The notes under the pieces: model-generated
Database searches by the model: none
What the model was told of the DNA's origin: nothing
Seen by the model: only the letters and a program-made list of their open reading frames with translations
Shown: one piece after another, positions 43,658-52,197 of the stretch
Layout of the letters: each line of letters begins with the position of its first letter
How positions within the stretch are numbered: the stretch's first letter is position 1
Assembly: GCA_903925015.1 (NCBI GenBank)
Contig: CAIYDY010000441.1
Span: 62,001 to 126,000, forward strand
Direction of reading: 5' to 3'
DNA from: an uncultured Acidobacteriia bacterium
GTDB taxonomy: Bacteria; Acidobacteriota; Terriglobia; Bryobacterales; Bryobacteraceae
Length of the DNA: 64,000 nt
Made by a program: the position numbers and the translations under genes

Positions 43658-44923
43658 TCAGCCTTTCCGGAACACCTTGACACCCCGCTCAAAAGCCGCT
43701 TCGTCGATCACCAATGTTGAACCGTCGATGCGGGATGCCAATGGGACCGGGTTGCAGCCACCCTCGGTCCCAATCGTCCCGATCAAGATGTTCGACGCGC
43801 AGTTCCGGCACAGAACTTCGGCACCCTTCTGCGAATACCCCTGTGTGCCGCAAATGTTGCAGGCATCCAGCGCCGTCGCGAGCGTGCCGTCCGGTTTCCG
43901 GATCACGATGAAGCGCACATGGACGCCTTGGTCATCCACCGTGTAGCGGTGCAAATTTCCGTCTTCCACTGACGAAACCGGGATGCGAATGGCTTGCCGG
44001 TCGAACACGAGCGGGGTCGCTGCCGAAAGGGAGGAGGCCTCACGGGCGTAGATGAATTCCGCCGTGATGGAAAGGATGAACACGCACGAGGCCACGCATG
44101 ACGCGATCATCCAAGTGCGTTCCCGGCGTGCCGTCCACAACGCCTTCCGCAGGCGTGCACCCTCCAGGCCCTTGGTGTCCGGCACGGAACGCTTCCGCCA
44201 TTCCAGCAGCATCATAGCGGCGGCCATCGCCAGAATCACGATGAAAAAGAAGATATCGTTCTTCACGATCGGACCGATCAGCGCCATTTCCGATTCGCTG
44301 CTTGGCAACACGCCGCTCTCGGACAGCTCATGCAAGCCCGTGATCGCCAATTGCACCACCACCACCATCATGATGACGGTGGTCATTTGAAAAAACTGGC
44401 GGAGGTTGACCCGTATGGTCCCGCGGACGAAACTGACTCCAAAAAGCGCGGCCAGACCCGCTCCAGCCAAGGCCCCGGCCCATTGCATCAGGCCCGCCGT
44501 GTCCAAGCGAACAGCCATCAAGAGCAGAACGGTCTCCACGCCCTCCCGGAAAATCATCAGGAACACGAACGCGAAAATGCCAAACTGGGCTTTCAGCGAT
44601 GCGTTCTCAGATGGTGCTTCCTGCAACCGAGTTTCAATTTCCGCCTTCATAGTCTTGCCGTGGCGATTCATCCAGATGACCATGGAGAACACAAATGCGG
44701 CGCTCACCAACAGGGCCCATCCACCAAACGCGTCCTCGCCGATACCCAGCTTGCCCAAGCCCCATGCTGTTGCAAATGAAGCGATTATCGCCGCCGCCAA
44801 GGCCTTGTAGACGGTGGGCAGGAAGTCCGCCCGACCCGTCTTGCGAAGGTAGGACAGGACGATGGCAATAACTAGGGAAGCTTCGACGCCCTCCCTGAGG
44901 ACGATGATGAAGGTCTGGAGCAT
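43658..44923 (-). CDS. FTR1-family iron permease fused to a DUF2318 cysteine-rich domain
   Basis: 421 residues. Residues 1-~270 are the FTR1 permease with both iron-coordinating REGxE motifs: REGVE at 10-14 and at 126-130 (FLMIFREGVETVLLLMA), in seven-helix FTR1 order. Residues ~285-421 form a periplasmic DUF2318-type domain with DACNICGTQGYSQ, VLCRNCASN and GGCNPVPL cysteines, after a membrane anchor (ASCVFILSITAEFIYAREA). In Campylobacter and uropathogenic E. coli, FTR1 and DUF2318 proteins are separate members of an iron-uptake operon with FtsX-like permeases and an ATPase. Here they are one chain. A P19-like periplasmic iron protein is not present nearby. Confidence 0.93.
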   Translation of the reverse strand: MLQTFIIVLREGVEASLVIAIVLSYLRKTGRADFLPTVYKALAAAIIASFATAWGLGKLGIGEDAFGGWALLVSAAFVFSMVIWMNRHGKTMKAEIETRLQEAPSENASLKAQFGIFAFVFLMIFREGVETVLLLMAVRLDTAGLMQWAGALAGAGLAALFGVSFVRGTIRVNLRQFFQMTTVIMMVVVVQLAITGLHELSESGVLPSSESEMALIGPIVKNDIFFFIVILAMAAAMMLLEWRKRSVPDTKGLEGARLRKALWTARRERTWMIASCVASCVFILSITAEFIYAREASSLSAATPLVFDRQAIRIPVSSVEDGNLHRYTVDDQGVHVRFIVIRKPDGTLATALDACNICGTQGYSQKGAEVLCRNCASNILIGTIGTEGGCNPVPLASRIDGSTLVIDEAAFERGVKVFRKG

Positions 44924-44943
44924 TTTCGCAACTCAGTTGCAAA
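44924..44943. promoter_or_regulatory. 20-bp dyad over the FTR1 operon start, candidate iron-regulator operator
   Basis: TTTCGCAACTCAGTTGCAAA is a near-perfect inverted repeat with a perfect 6-1-6 core (GCAACT-C-AGTTGC, 44928-44940). It begins at the base before the FTR1 ATG and ends four bases before the predicted -10. A repressor here would block the start. The operon encodes a DtxR-like domain, a natural candidate binder. Confidence 0.65.
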
Positions 44944-44946
44944 TCC

Positions 44947-44955
44947 AGTATAGCA
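44947..44955 (-). promoter_or_regulatory. Extended -10 element of the FTR1 operon
   Basis: On the minus strand the sequence TGCTATACT combines a TGn extension with a near-consensus -10 (TATACT at 44947-44952). The -35 at 17 bases is poor, as expected for extended -10 promoters. The predicted leader is about 17 bases and contains the dyad. Confidence 0.55.
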
Positions 44956-44993
44956 AAGGGATCACGGACCGAAAAGGTCCGCGTTAGGCGGCC

Positions 44994-47900
44994 CTAGTAG
45001 TGCAGCTTGAGCACGAACTCGAAATCGCGCGGGTTGCCTGCCGTCGTAATCGTTCCGAATGCGGCCGAGCCGAAGCTCCCGTTCGGGTCGCCCAGTGGAG
45101 GAGTGTTGGATGCGTTGAACGCTTCGGCGCGGAACTCGAGGCGCGCATGGTCGGCGAGGCGGAACTCCTTAACAACCACCAGGTCGGCGTTCTGCAGCCC
45201 TGGTCCCCGGATCGGGTTGCGCGAACTGGTGCCGATGGTGAACTGCGGGGCTGCGGAAAATGCGGCGGTGTCGAACCAGCGCACGGCCGAGCGGCTGGCG
45301 TCCACGTTCGGATTGCCCAACCGGTTTGGCCGCTGCAACGCATAGCCAAGGCTTGCATTGTTGTTGATCGCTTGGGAGATTGCCACGGCGTCGCCGGACT
45401 GCACCCGCACCAGTCCACCGATCCGCCATCCCGAGACCTTCCATACTTTAGGAATCTCGTACACCCAAGACGCCGAGAACACATGTGGGATGTCGCCGGT
45501 GGAAACATCGCGCTCCAACTTCCGGTTGAAGGCGTCCGCCGCGCCGGTTGTGCTGAGCACCGGACCAGTGAAGATGGTTTGCGAAAAGTAGGTGGAGGCG
45601 TTGTCGATCAACTTGGAGAACGTGTAGGCGAAGGTTGCCGTCAAGCCCTTCGACATCCGCCGCTCCAGTCGGACTTGGGCCGATTCATACGCCGAATCGG
45701 CCACGTTGTCCCGGAACAGGACCACATTGGTGAAGCGGGGATATGCCCGTAGCAGCTGCTGCCTCGCAATGGTCGCCGTGTTGAGGGACGAGGAAGCAGG
45801 TAGTTGTCCGAAGTATGGATTCGGCACCTTTTCCAGCAACGTCACCCCCAATGCGAGGCTCGAAGCCGGCAGCTGGTTGAGATTCGCTTCCGGAAGGCCC
45901 AAGTGGGTATTCTTCGAGCCCACATACGCCGCCTCGACGCTCGTGTTGGCTCCGAAAGTCTTCTGCAGCGTCAAATTCCACTGCTGCGAATACCCCGAGC
46001 CCACTTTTCTGTCAGTCCCAAAGACACCCTGCCCCAAACCTGAGTTCGGATTCGGCTCGGTCACCGTGATCCCCGGTCCCGCGGAAAGCACGAATGCCGC
46101 CGTCACATTGTCCTGCGTCTGCTTCCCCAGCGTCTGCACGAACGGAAACTGCGGCAGCGTGAATGGCGTGGTGATTCCAGTTTGCTCGAACACGACGATG
46201 CCGTAGCCCGACCGCACCACCATGGAATTGGTTGGCCGCCAAGCGATCCCCAGACGCGGCCCGAAGTCGCCAAGCGCCAAATCGCGTCCGGTGCGCGGAA
46301 AATCCAACACCTGGGTATTCAGGTTGAAGATCGCAGTCTGGTTGGTGGTCTCCGTGGACGGGAAGTTCAGCGTGTACCTCGTCCCGATGTTGACGGTGAG
46401 CCGGTCCGAAATCCGCCAGTCGTCGTTTGCGAAAAACTCGGCGATGTGCGCGCGTTCCTGCAGCGGCTTTCGCTGGATGTCGATCGAAAACGCGCTCACC
46501 TGGCCCAGAAGCAGCGACGCAACCGCATTGCCGCTGGTCACCCCGGAACGATTCGTCCCCGTCGTATTGATCGTGTAGAGACCGGACGGATTCGCCGGTT
46601 GGAGCACTCCCAGCGCTTCGCGCCGCAGATCCGCGCCGAAGCGGAAGGCGTGGCGGCCCTTGTTCCACGAAAACGTATCCACCAATTCCGTGACCGACGT
46701 TGTGAACTGGGAATTCGCTCCCGCCGATGGACCAATCTGCTGGAAACCCGCCACCGCAAAGGTTGGCGAAATCCCCTGCAGTCCATTCGTTGGCAGATTG
46801 GGTATCTGCAAGGCCGTAGTCTTTGGACTGGAGCCCTCCGACTGGCGGCGCGTGTACCCAATTCTCACCTGATTCAAAAGGGATGGCGACAAAGACCAGT
46901 TGTGCTCCCCCACTGCTTGAATTCCGCTGGTCAGGGTGTTCGAAATCACGCCGGAGGTGATTGTTCCGCTTCCGTCGGGTAACGGAGTCACCGGAGTGTC
47001 GTCGTCATGGAAGTACGAGAACCTGCCCCAAACCCGCTGCCTCTCGCTAACGTAGTGGTCGCCCTTCAAGTCGTACTGCAATTGTGAGTCGGGTTCCACG
47101 CCCAGTCTGACATAGTTGTTCGCCGTGCCGGACAGGTTGGCAGCAGGGTACAGGTTCAAGCCGGCGATTCCAATCGGATCGAACCGGCTCAAGGGTATGG
47201 CATTGCCCGGAAAGGTCTGGCCCGCCGCCGCTGGATCATAGATGGGTGTTGTGGCGGCAAAAGTTCCGGAGTGCTGTGCCGCGTTGGGAACAGTCGAAAA
47301 GCGGGTCACGGCGGTCCGCAGCCGGGCGGACTGCCAGTCCGCGAAGAAAAATGTTCGGTTGCGGCGCAGGGGGCCGCCACCTGCAGCCCCAAACTGGTTC
47401 CGACGGAATTCGGGCTTCGCGCCGGGCTGCGCGAAGTAGTTCCGGGCGTTCAAAGCCTCGTTGCGGAAGTACTCAAACAGCGTGCCGTGTACCTGATTGG
47501 TGCCCGACCTTGTGGTCACAATCACCGCGCCGCCGTTCGACCGCCCGTATTCCGGCGAATACGAGCTCAGGTTGATCCGGAACTCCTCAATCGAATCCAC
47601 CACCGGATAGAACACCACTTGGCCCGGTTCCGGTTGCAGAGCCGAGATACCGTCGTACAGATACTCGTTCGTGCGCGGACGGCTGCCGTTTATGCGTGCG
47701 AGCAAGGACCCACCACTGGGCAGCGCCACCCCCGGTGCCAACGTCACGAGGGGAATGAAATTCCGCCCATCCAACGGCAGCGTACTCACTGCGTCACGCC
47801 CCACCACCATGGAAACGTTTCCACTCGCCTGTTGCAGCAGTGCCGTATTCCCGCTTACTTCAACCGATTCTGGACGCACCCCCAGTTCCAACCGGACGTT

Positions 47901-48203
47901 CAACGCCACCGCATCACCCGTATGCAGCTCCAGCGCCGACTGTCGGTGCGTCTTGAAACCGTCCCGGTCCACCGTCACCGAGTACGTGCCGGCAGGCAGC
48001 GCGGAAAACCTGTATTCCCCACGAGGTCCCGACACCATCGCGAAATGCGCCCGGGTTGCCAACTGCTGCGCAACAACCGACGCATTGCTGACTGCCAGAC
48101 CAGCTGGATCGGACACCGTCCCAAACAGTTGGGCAGAAGTCGACTGGGAATGCGCGGCCATCGGTGTGATGGCAAGCAGAGCGCAGATCCTGGCGACATT
48201 CAT
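44994..48203 (-). CDS. Large Oar-like TonB-dependent outer-membrane receptor
   Basis: 1069 residues from the ATG at 48203 (an earlier start at 48227 is possible). Signal peptide ICALLAITPMAAHSQS. An N-terminal carboxypeptidase-regulatory domain (AQLFGTVSDPAGLAVSNASV, RGEYRFSALPAGTYSVTVDR) leads into the plug (VSTLPLDGRNFIPLVTLAPG) and a long barrel ending in an aromatic residue (DFEFVLKLHY). It lies on the same strand directly before the FTR1 operon (70 bases), which is suggestive of iron-related uptake, although a separate promoter exists between them. No TonB box was identified. Confidence 0.88.
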   Translation of the reverse strand: MNVARICALLAITPMAAHSQSTSAQLFGTVSDPAGLAVSNASVVAQQLATRAHFAMVSGPRGEYRFSALPAGTYSVTVDRDGFKTHRQSALELHTGDAVALNVRLELGVRPESVEVSGNTALLQQASGNVSMVVGRDAVSTLPLDGRNFIPLVTLAPGVALPSGGSLLARINGSRPRTNEYLYDGISALQPEPGQVVFYPVVDSIEEFRINLSSYSPEYGRSNGGAVIVTTRSGTNQVHGTLFEYFRNEALNARNYFAQPGAKPEFRRNQFGAAGGGPLRRNRTFFFADWQSARLRTAVTRFSTVPNAAQHSGTFAATTPIYDPAAAGQTFPGNAIPLSRFDPIGIAGLNLYPAANLSGTANNYVRLGVEPDSQLQYDLKGDHYVSERQRVWGRFSYFHDDDTPVTPLPDGSGTITSGVISNTLTSGIQAVGEHNWSLSPSLLNQVRIGYTRRQSEGSSPKTTALQIPNLPTNGLQGISPTFAVAGFQQIGPSAGANSQFTTSVTELVDTFSWNKGRHAFRFGADLRREALGVLQPANPSGLYTINTTGTNRSGVTSGNAVASLLLGQVSAFSIDIQRKPLQERAHIAEFFANDDWRISDRLTVNIGTRYTLNFPSTETTNQTAIFNLNTQVLDFPRTGRDLALGDFGPRLGIAWRPTNSMVVRSGYGIVVFEQTGITTPFTLPQFPFVQTLGKQTQDNVTAAFVLSAGPGITVTEPNPNSGLGQGVFGTDRKVGSGYSQQWNLTLQKTFGANTSVEAAYVGSKNTHLGLPEANLNQLPASSLALGVTLLEKVPNPYFGQLPASSSLNTATIARQQLLRAYPRFTNVVLFRDNVADSAYESAQVRLERRMSKGLTATFAYTFSKLIDNASTYFSQTIFTGPVLSTTGAADAFNRKLERDVSTGDIPHVFSASWVYEIPKVWKVSGWRIGGLVRVQSGDAVAISQAINNNASLGYALQRPNRLGNPNVDASRSAVRWFDTAAFSAAPQFTIGTSSRNPIRGPGLQNADLVVVKEFRLADHARLEFRAEAFNASNTPPLGDPNGSFGSAAFGTITTAGNPRDFEFVLKLHY

Positions 48204-48314
48204 ACATGACGATTGTACTGTAATCAAGACATAACTCCATTCCCCACGACGCGCGCACCGTCAAGAGAGAATGGAAGGCGTAACACCCCACAAGCAAAGG
48301 CGAACAAGAATCAG

Positions 48315-49187
48315 ATGAAACTACTGCGTTACGGTGCGAGCGGGCAGGAGAAGCCCGGTCTGTTGGACAGCGACGGCAACATCCGGGACCTATCCGGCGT
48401 CATCGGCGATATCGGCCCCTCGGCGATCACTCCCGAGGGCCTGGCCGCCCTCCGTGCGGTCGATGTTTCGACCCTGCCGGTTGTCGACGGCACACCCCGT
48501 CTCGGAACTCCAATCGCGGGTACGGCCAAGTTCATCGCGGTCGGCCTCAACTATTCCGATCACGCGATTGAATCCGGCATGGCGATCCCGAAGGAACCCA
48601 TCCTCTTCACCAAGGCGACCTCCTGCATCGTCGGCCCGAACGATCCAATCGTCCTTCCGGCAGACGCGACCAAGGCCGACTGGGAAGTCGAACTGGGCTT
48701 CGTCATCGGCAAACCAGCCCGCTACGTGGATGAATCGGAAGCTCTCGACTACGTCGCCGGCTATGTCCTGATCAACGACGTCTCCGAGCGCCAGTTCCAG
48801 TTGGAGCGCGGTAGCCAGTGGGACAAGGGCAAGGGTTGCGACACCTTCGGCCCGATCGGCCCGTGGCTCGTCACCTCCGACGAAATCGCCGACCCGCAGC
48901 AACTCGGCGCGTGGCTGGATGTGGACGGCAAGCGGATGCAGACCGGCAACACCAACACGATGATCTTCGGTGTGGCGAACTTGGTCGCCTATATCAGCCG
49001 GTTCATGACCCTGCTGCCAGGCGATATTGTCACCACGGGCACGCCTCCCGGAGTCGGCTTCGGCATGAAGCCCCCCGTTTACCTGAAGGGTGGCGAGGTG
49101 ATTACGCTCGGGATCGACGGCTTGGGCACGCAGCGCCAGGAAGTCCGCGTCTTCACGCCCGGATTCTGGGAAACCTACCCCGCATAA
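48315..49187 (+). CDS. Fumarylacetoacetate-hydrolase-family protein
   Basis: 290 residues from the ATG at 48315. N-terminal small domain, then the FAH fold: AVGLNYSDHAIESGM, FTKATSCIVGPNDPIVLPAD, WEVELGFVIGKPARYV (metal-binding Glu pair), GYVLINDVSERQFQ, and TGTPPGVGFG. These proteins hydrolyse or hydrate 2-oxo/diketo acids from sugar or aromatic breakdown. In rhamnose and fucose pathways a similar enzyme handles 2,4-diketo acids, and the rhaEW-rhaB cluster is close by; that link is speculative. It is divergent from the receptor gene with 111 bases between. Confidence 0.9.
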   Translation: MKLLRYGASGQEKPGLLDSDGNIRDLSGVIGDIGPSAITPEGLAALRAVDVSTLPVVDGTPRLGTPIAGTAKFIAVGLNYSDHAIESGMAIPKEPILFTKATSCIVGPNDPIVLPADATKADWEVELGFVIGKPARYVDESEALDYVAGYVLINDVSERQFQLERGSQWDKGKGCDTFGPIGPWLVTSDEIADPQQLGAWLDVDGKRMQTGNTNTMIFGVANLVAYISRFMTLLPGDIVTTGTPPGVGFGMKPPVYLKGGEVITLGIDGLGTQRQEVRVFTPGFWETYPA

Positions 49188-49205
49188 GGGTTTCAGGACG
49201 GGACG

Positions 49206-49229
49206 GGGCCACCGCGCTTTCGGTGGTCC
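49206..49229. terminator. GC-rich hairpin between convergent FAH and tag genes
   Basis: A 9-bp stem (GGGCCACCG with CGGTGGTCC) and a 6-base loop (CGCTTT). No T-tract follows, so termination strength is uncertain. Confidence 0.45.
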
Positions 49230-49232
49230 CGC

Positions 49233-49811
49233 CTACCTGGGAAGGTATTTCCAGCAGCCTTCCACATGGTCGTCCACCATGCCGCTGGCCTGCATGAAGG
49301 CATAGCAGATGGTGCTGCCGACAAATTTGAACCCCCGCCGCAACAACTCTTTGGACATGGCGTCCGATTCCGGCGAAGTCGCCCGCACGCGGCTCCGGTC
49401 CATGCCCTCAGCGTCCCGCACGGTCGCCCCTCCCACGAAACTCCAGAGGAACCGGTCGAATGAGCCGAACTCCGCCTGTACGGCGAGAAACGCTTGGGCG
49501 TTGCGTTGGGCGCTCTCGATCTTCAGCCTGTTTCGGACGATGCCAGCGTCGGCCATCAGTCGGGCGAAATCTGTGGGTCCGTACGAAGCGAGGCGCACAG
49601 GGTCGAAGCCTTCGAAAGCAAGTCGGAATGCCTCCCGCTTGCGAAGGACCGTGATCCAACTCAGGCCGGCCTGAAAACCCTCCAGCAGCAACAATTCAAA
49701 GAGCGCCCGGTCGTCATGCAGCGGCACGCCCCATTCCTCGTCGTGGTACTGGGTGTACAGCGGGTCGTTGCCGCACCACCAGCAGCGGTCGGCGGAAAGC
49801 GATGTTTCCAA
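49233..49811 (-). CDS. tag: DNA-3-methyladenine glycosylase I
   Basis: 192 residues. It removes 3-methyladenine from alkylated DNA. The N-terminus RCWWCGNDPLYTQYHDEEWG is the Tag family start, with zinc-binding Cys residues and a YHDEEWG segment. The HhH-like core GFQAGLSWITVLRKREAFR and the C-terminal FVGSTICYAFMQASGMVDDH (zinc His) complete it. It stands alone, converging on the FAH gene. Confidence 0.95.
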   Translation of the reverse strand: METSLSADRCWWCGNDPLYTQYHDEEWGVPLHDDRALFELLLLEGFQAGLSWITVLRKREAFRLAFEGFDPVRLASYGPTDFARLMADAGIVRNRLKIESAQRNAQAFLAVQAEFGSFDRFLWSFVGGATVRDAEGMDRSRVRATSPESDAMSKELLRRGFKFVGSTICYAFMQASGMVDDHVEGCWKYLPR

Positions 49812-49949
49812 AGTGTCTCCCTCAACACACTAACACCAATACTCAGGTTTCCAGCCTTGACGAATCCCCAGCCAAACGATATGCTTGGCACGTCTGATAC
49901 GTTTCAAAACAGTCTCAAAGCCCCTCGTCTGTCAAAATGGAAGCATCCG

Positions 49950-52163
49950 ATGTCTAAAGCGAACACCGAACTCCTTCAAGATCTCTGGCTGGATTCCGAG
50001 GCCGAAAAACTAGCCTCCAACCCACTCGCCCTGTTGCGTTACCGCTCGAATCTTCTCGGCGCGGACCTTCGAATCACCAACTTCGGCGGTGGCAACACCA
50101 GCTCCAAGTTCGACCTCGCCGACCCCTTCTCCGGCCAACCCACCCGCGTCATGGCCGTCAAAGGCTCCGGCGGCGACATCGGTTCCATCAAGGAGAGCGG
50201 TTTCGCCATCCTCTATATGGATCGGCTGAACCAGCTCAAGTCCATCTACCGTGGCGAGGAGTTCGAGGACGAAATGGTCTCCTACTACCCGCTCGCCGCC
50301 TTCGGACGCAATTCCGTCGCCGCCTCCATCGACACCGCCCTCCACGCCTTCCTCCCCTGGGACCACGTCGACCATCTCCACCCCGACTGGGCCATCGCCA
50401 TCGCCGCCAGCGCCAACGGCGAGCGCAAGATGCACGAATTCAACAAGGAATTCAACCGCAACATCGTCTGGCTCCCGTGGCAACGCCCCGGTTTTGAGCT
50501 TGCGCTGATGCTGGAAGCCGCCGTGAAGGAGAACCCCAAGGCCGACGGCCTGTTCCTCGGTAGCCATGGCCTCTTCACTTGGGGTGACACCCAGCGCTCC
50601 TGCTACGTCAATTCCATCGAGACCATCGACCAAATGGGCCGCTTCATCAACGCGAGTGCCGCCACCAAAGGCAAGGTATTCGGCGGTGTCAAGCGGGAGA
50701 ACGTGGCAGATCGCGAAGCCATCGCGGCCGCAATCCTGCCCGCCCTGCGCGGCATCTGCTCCTCCAACAAGCGCCAGATCGCCCACTACGCCGACCACGC
50801 CGACGCCCTCGAATTTGCCGGTTCCGAATGGGGCCAGGAACTCTGCGCCCTCGGCACCAGCTGCCCGGACCACTTCCTCCGCACCCGCATCTGCCCGATG
50901 TTCGTCGATTGGGCCCCAGGCGAGAGCTTGGAAATCCTCAAGAAACGCATCGCAGACACAGCCGTCGTCTACCGCAAGGAATACGCCGACTACTACAACG
51001 CTTGGGCACTCCCCGATTCGCCGAAACTCCGCGACTCCAACCCGTCCGTCGTCGTGATCCCCGGCCTCGGCCTCTTCGGCTTCGGCAAGAACAAGAAGGA
51101 AGCGCGCATCACCACCGAATTCTTCATCAACGCCATCCACGTGATGTCGGGTGCGGCGGCTTTGGAGGACGGCAACATCCCCAACCCGCTCGCCCAAGCG
51201 CGCCGCCCCGAGCAGTCGCAGCACTTCGCCACCGCCCACAACTACGTCGCCCTGCCCCGCCCGGAAGCCTTCAAGATCGAATATTGGGCGCTGGAAGAAG
51301 CGAAATTGCAGCGCATGCCGGCGGAGGCCGAATTCAGCCGCAAGATTGCCTTGGTGGTCGGTGGCGGTAGCGGTATCGGCCGCGAAGTGGCTCTGATGCT
51401 CGCCAAGCGCGGTGCCCACATCGTGGTCGCGGACATGAACGCCGAAGCGGCTGCGGACGTCGCGAAGGAAGTCGCCAAGCTGACCTCCTCCGAAACTGTT
51501 TCGTCGGTCGCGGTGAATCTCGCTTCCTCGGAGAGCCTCGCCGCTGCGATACGCCATACGGTCCTCACCTTCGGCGGCGTGGATACGGTCATCAACACGG
51601 CCGCAATCTTCCCTGTGGGCACCGGCCCCGGCGGCAAGCTGACCGAATCGCAGTGGAACACCACGTTCCTCGTCAACGTAACCGGCAACTTCCTGCTGGC
51701 CGAAGAAGTCAAGAAGGTTTTGGTGGAACAGGGTCTGCCCTCGACCATCGTGCTGACCAGCTCCGCCAACGCCGTGGTGCCGAAGTTCGGCAGTGAAGCC
51801 TACGACATCAGCAAGACCGCCCTGAACCACCTGATCCGCGAATTGGCGGTCGGTTTCGGGTCGCTCGCACGCGTCAACGGCATCGCACCGGCGACAGTCG
51901 TGGCCGGATCGACCATGTTCCCGCGCGACCGCGTCATGCAGTCGCTCTCGAAATACAAGATCGCGTACGACGAATCGGAGTCCACCGAGGACCTCCGTGA
52001 TAAGCTGGCAAACTTCTACGCCCAACGCACGATTACGAAGCGTCCCATCCTGCCCAAGGACAACGCGGCGGCCATCGTGTGGCTTGCGGGTGATGAAAGT
52101 GCCAAGACGACTGGGCACATCATCCCGGTCGATGGCGGTCTGCACGAAGCGTTTTTGCGCTAG
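49950..52163 (+). CDS. rhaEW: Bifunctional rhamnulose-1-phosphate aldolase/short-chain dehydrogenase
   Basis: 737 residues from the ATG at 49950. Residues ~1-440 are a class II aldolase-like domain (SNLLGADLRITNFGGGNTSS, MAVKGSGGDIGSIKESGFAI, LHAFLPWDHVDHLHPDWAIA with zinc-binding His). Residues ~460-737 are a short-chain dehydrogenase: KIALVVGGGSGIGREVALML, catalytic Ser in IVLTSSANAV and YDISK near residue 617. The B. subtilis RhaEW (YuxG) fusion cleaves L-rhamnulose 1-phosphate to DHAP and L-lactaldehyde and oxidises the latter to lactate. A cupin gene follows, and rhaB lies 5 kb downstream past an island. Confidence 0.93.
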   Translation: MSKANTELLQDLWLDSEAEKLASNPLALLRYRSNLLGADLRITNFGGGNTSSKFDLADPFSGQPTRVMAVKGSGGDIGSIKESGFAILYMDRLNQLKSIYRGEEFEDEMVSYYPLAAFGRNSVAASIDTALHAFLPWDHVDHLHPDWAIAIAASANGERKMHEFNKEFNRNIVWLPWQRPGFELALMLEAAVKENPKADGLFLGSHGLFTWGDTQRSCYVNSIETIDQMGRFINASAATKGKVFGGVKRENVADREAIAAAILPALRGICSSNKRQIAHYADHADALEFAGSEWGQELCALGTSCPDHFLRTRICPMFVDWAPGESLEILKKRIADTAVVYRKEYADYYNAWALPDSPKLRDSNPSVVVIPGLGLFGFGKNKKEARITTEFFINAIHVMSGAAALEDGNIPNPLAQARRPEQSQHFATAHNYVALPRPEAFKIEYWALEEAKLQRMPAEAEFSRKIALVVGGGSGIGREVALMLAKRGAHIVVADMNAEAAADVAKEVAKLTSSETVSSVAVNLASSESLAAAIRHTVLTFGGVDTVINTAAIFPVGTGPGGKLTESQWNTTFLVNVTGNFLLAEEVKKVLVEQGLPSTIVLTSSANAVVPKFGSEAYDISKTALNHLIRELAVGFGSLARVNGIAPATVVAGSTMFPRDRVMQSLSKYKIAYDESESTEDLRDKLANFYAQRTITKRPILPKDNAAAIVWLAGDESAKTTGHIIPVDGGLHEAFLR

Positions 52164-52197
52164 TCAGCCCGCAGGAAATACTTAAGGAATCTCCGAA

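Noticed and set aside
44965-44981. Hairpin CGGACC-GAAAA-GGTCCG as a terminator after the Oar-like receptor
   Set aside because: Stem is only 6 bp and no T-tract follows; kept as a possible weak element only.
50010-52145. Very long open frame (711 codons) on the minus strand over rhaEW
   Set aside because: Opposite a strongly supported gene; composition is Gly/Val/Asp/His-rich typical of antisense frames in GC-rich genes; no family match.
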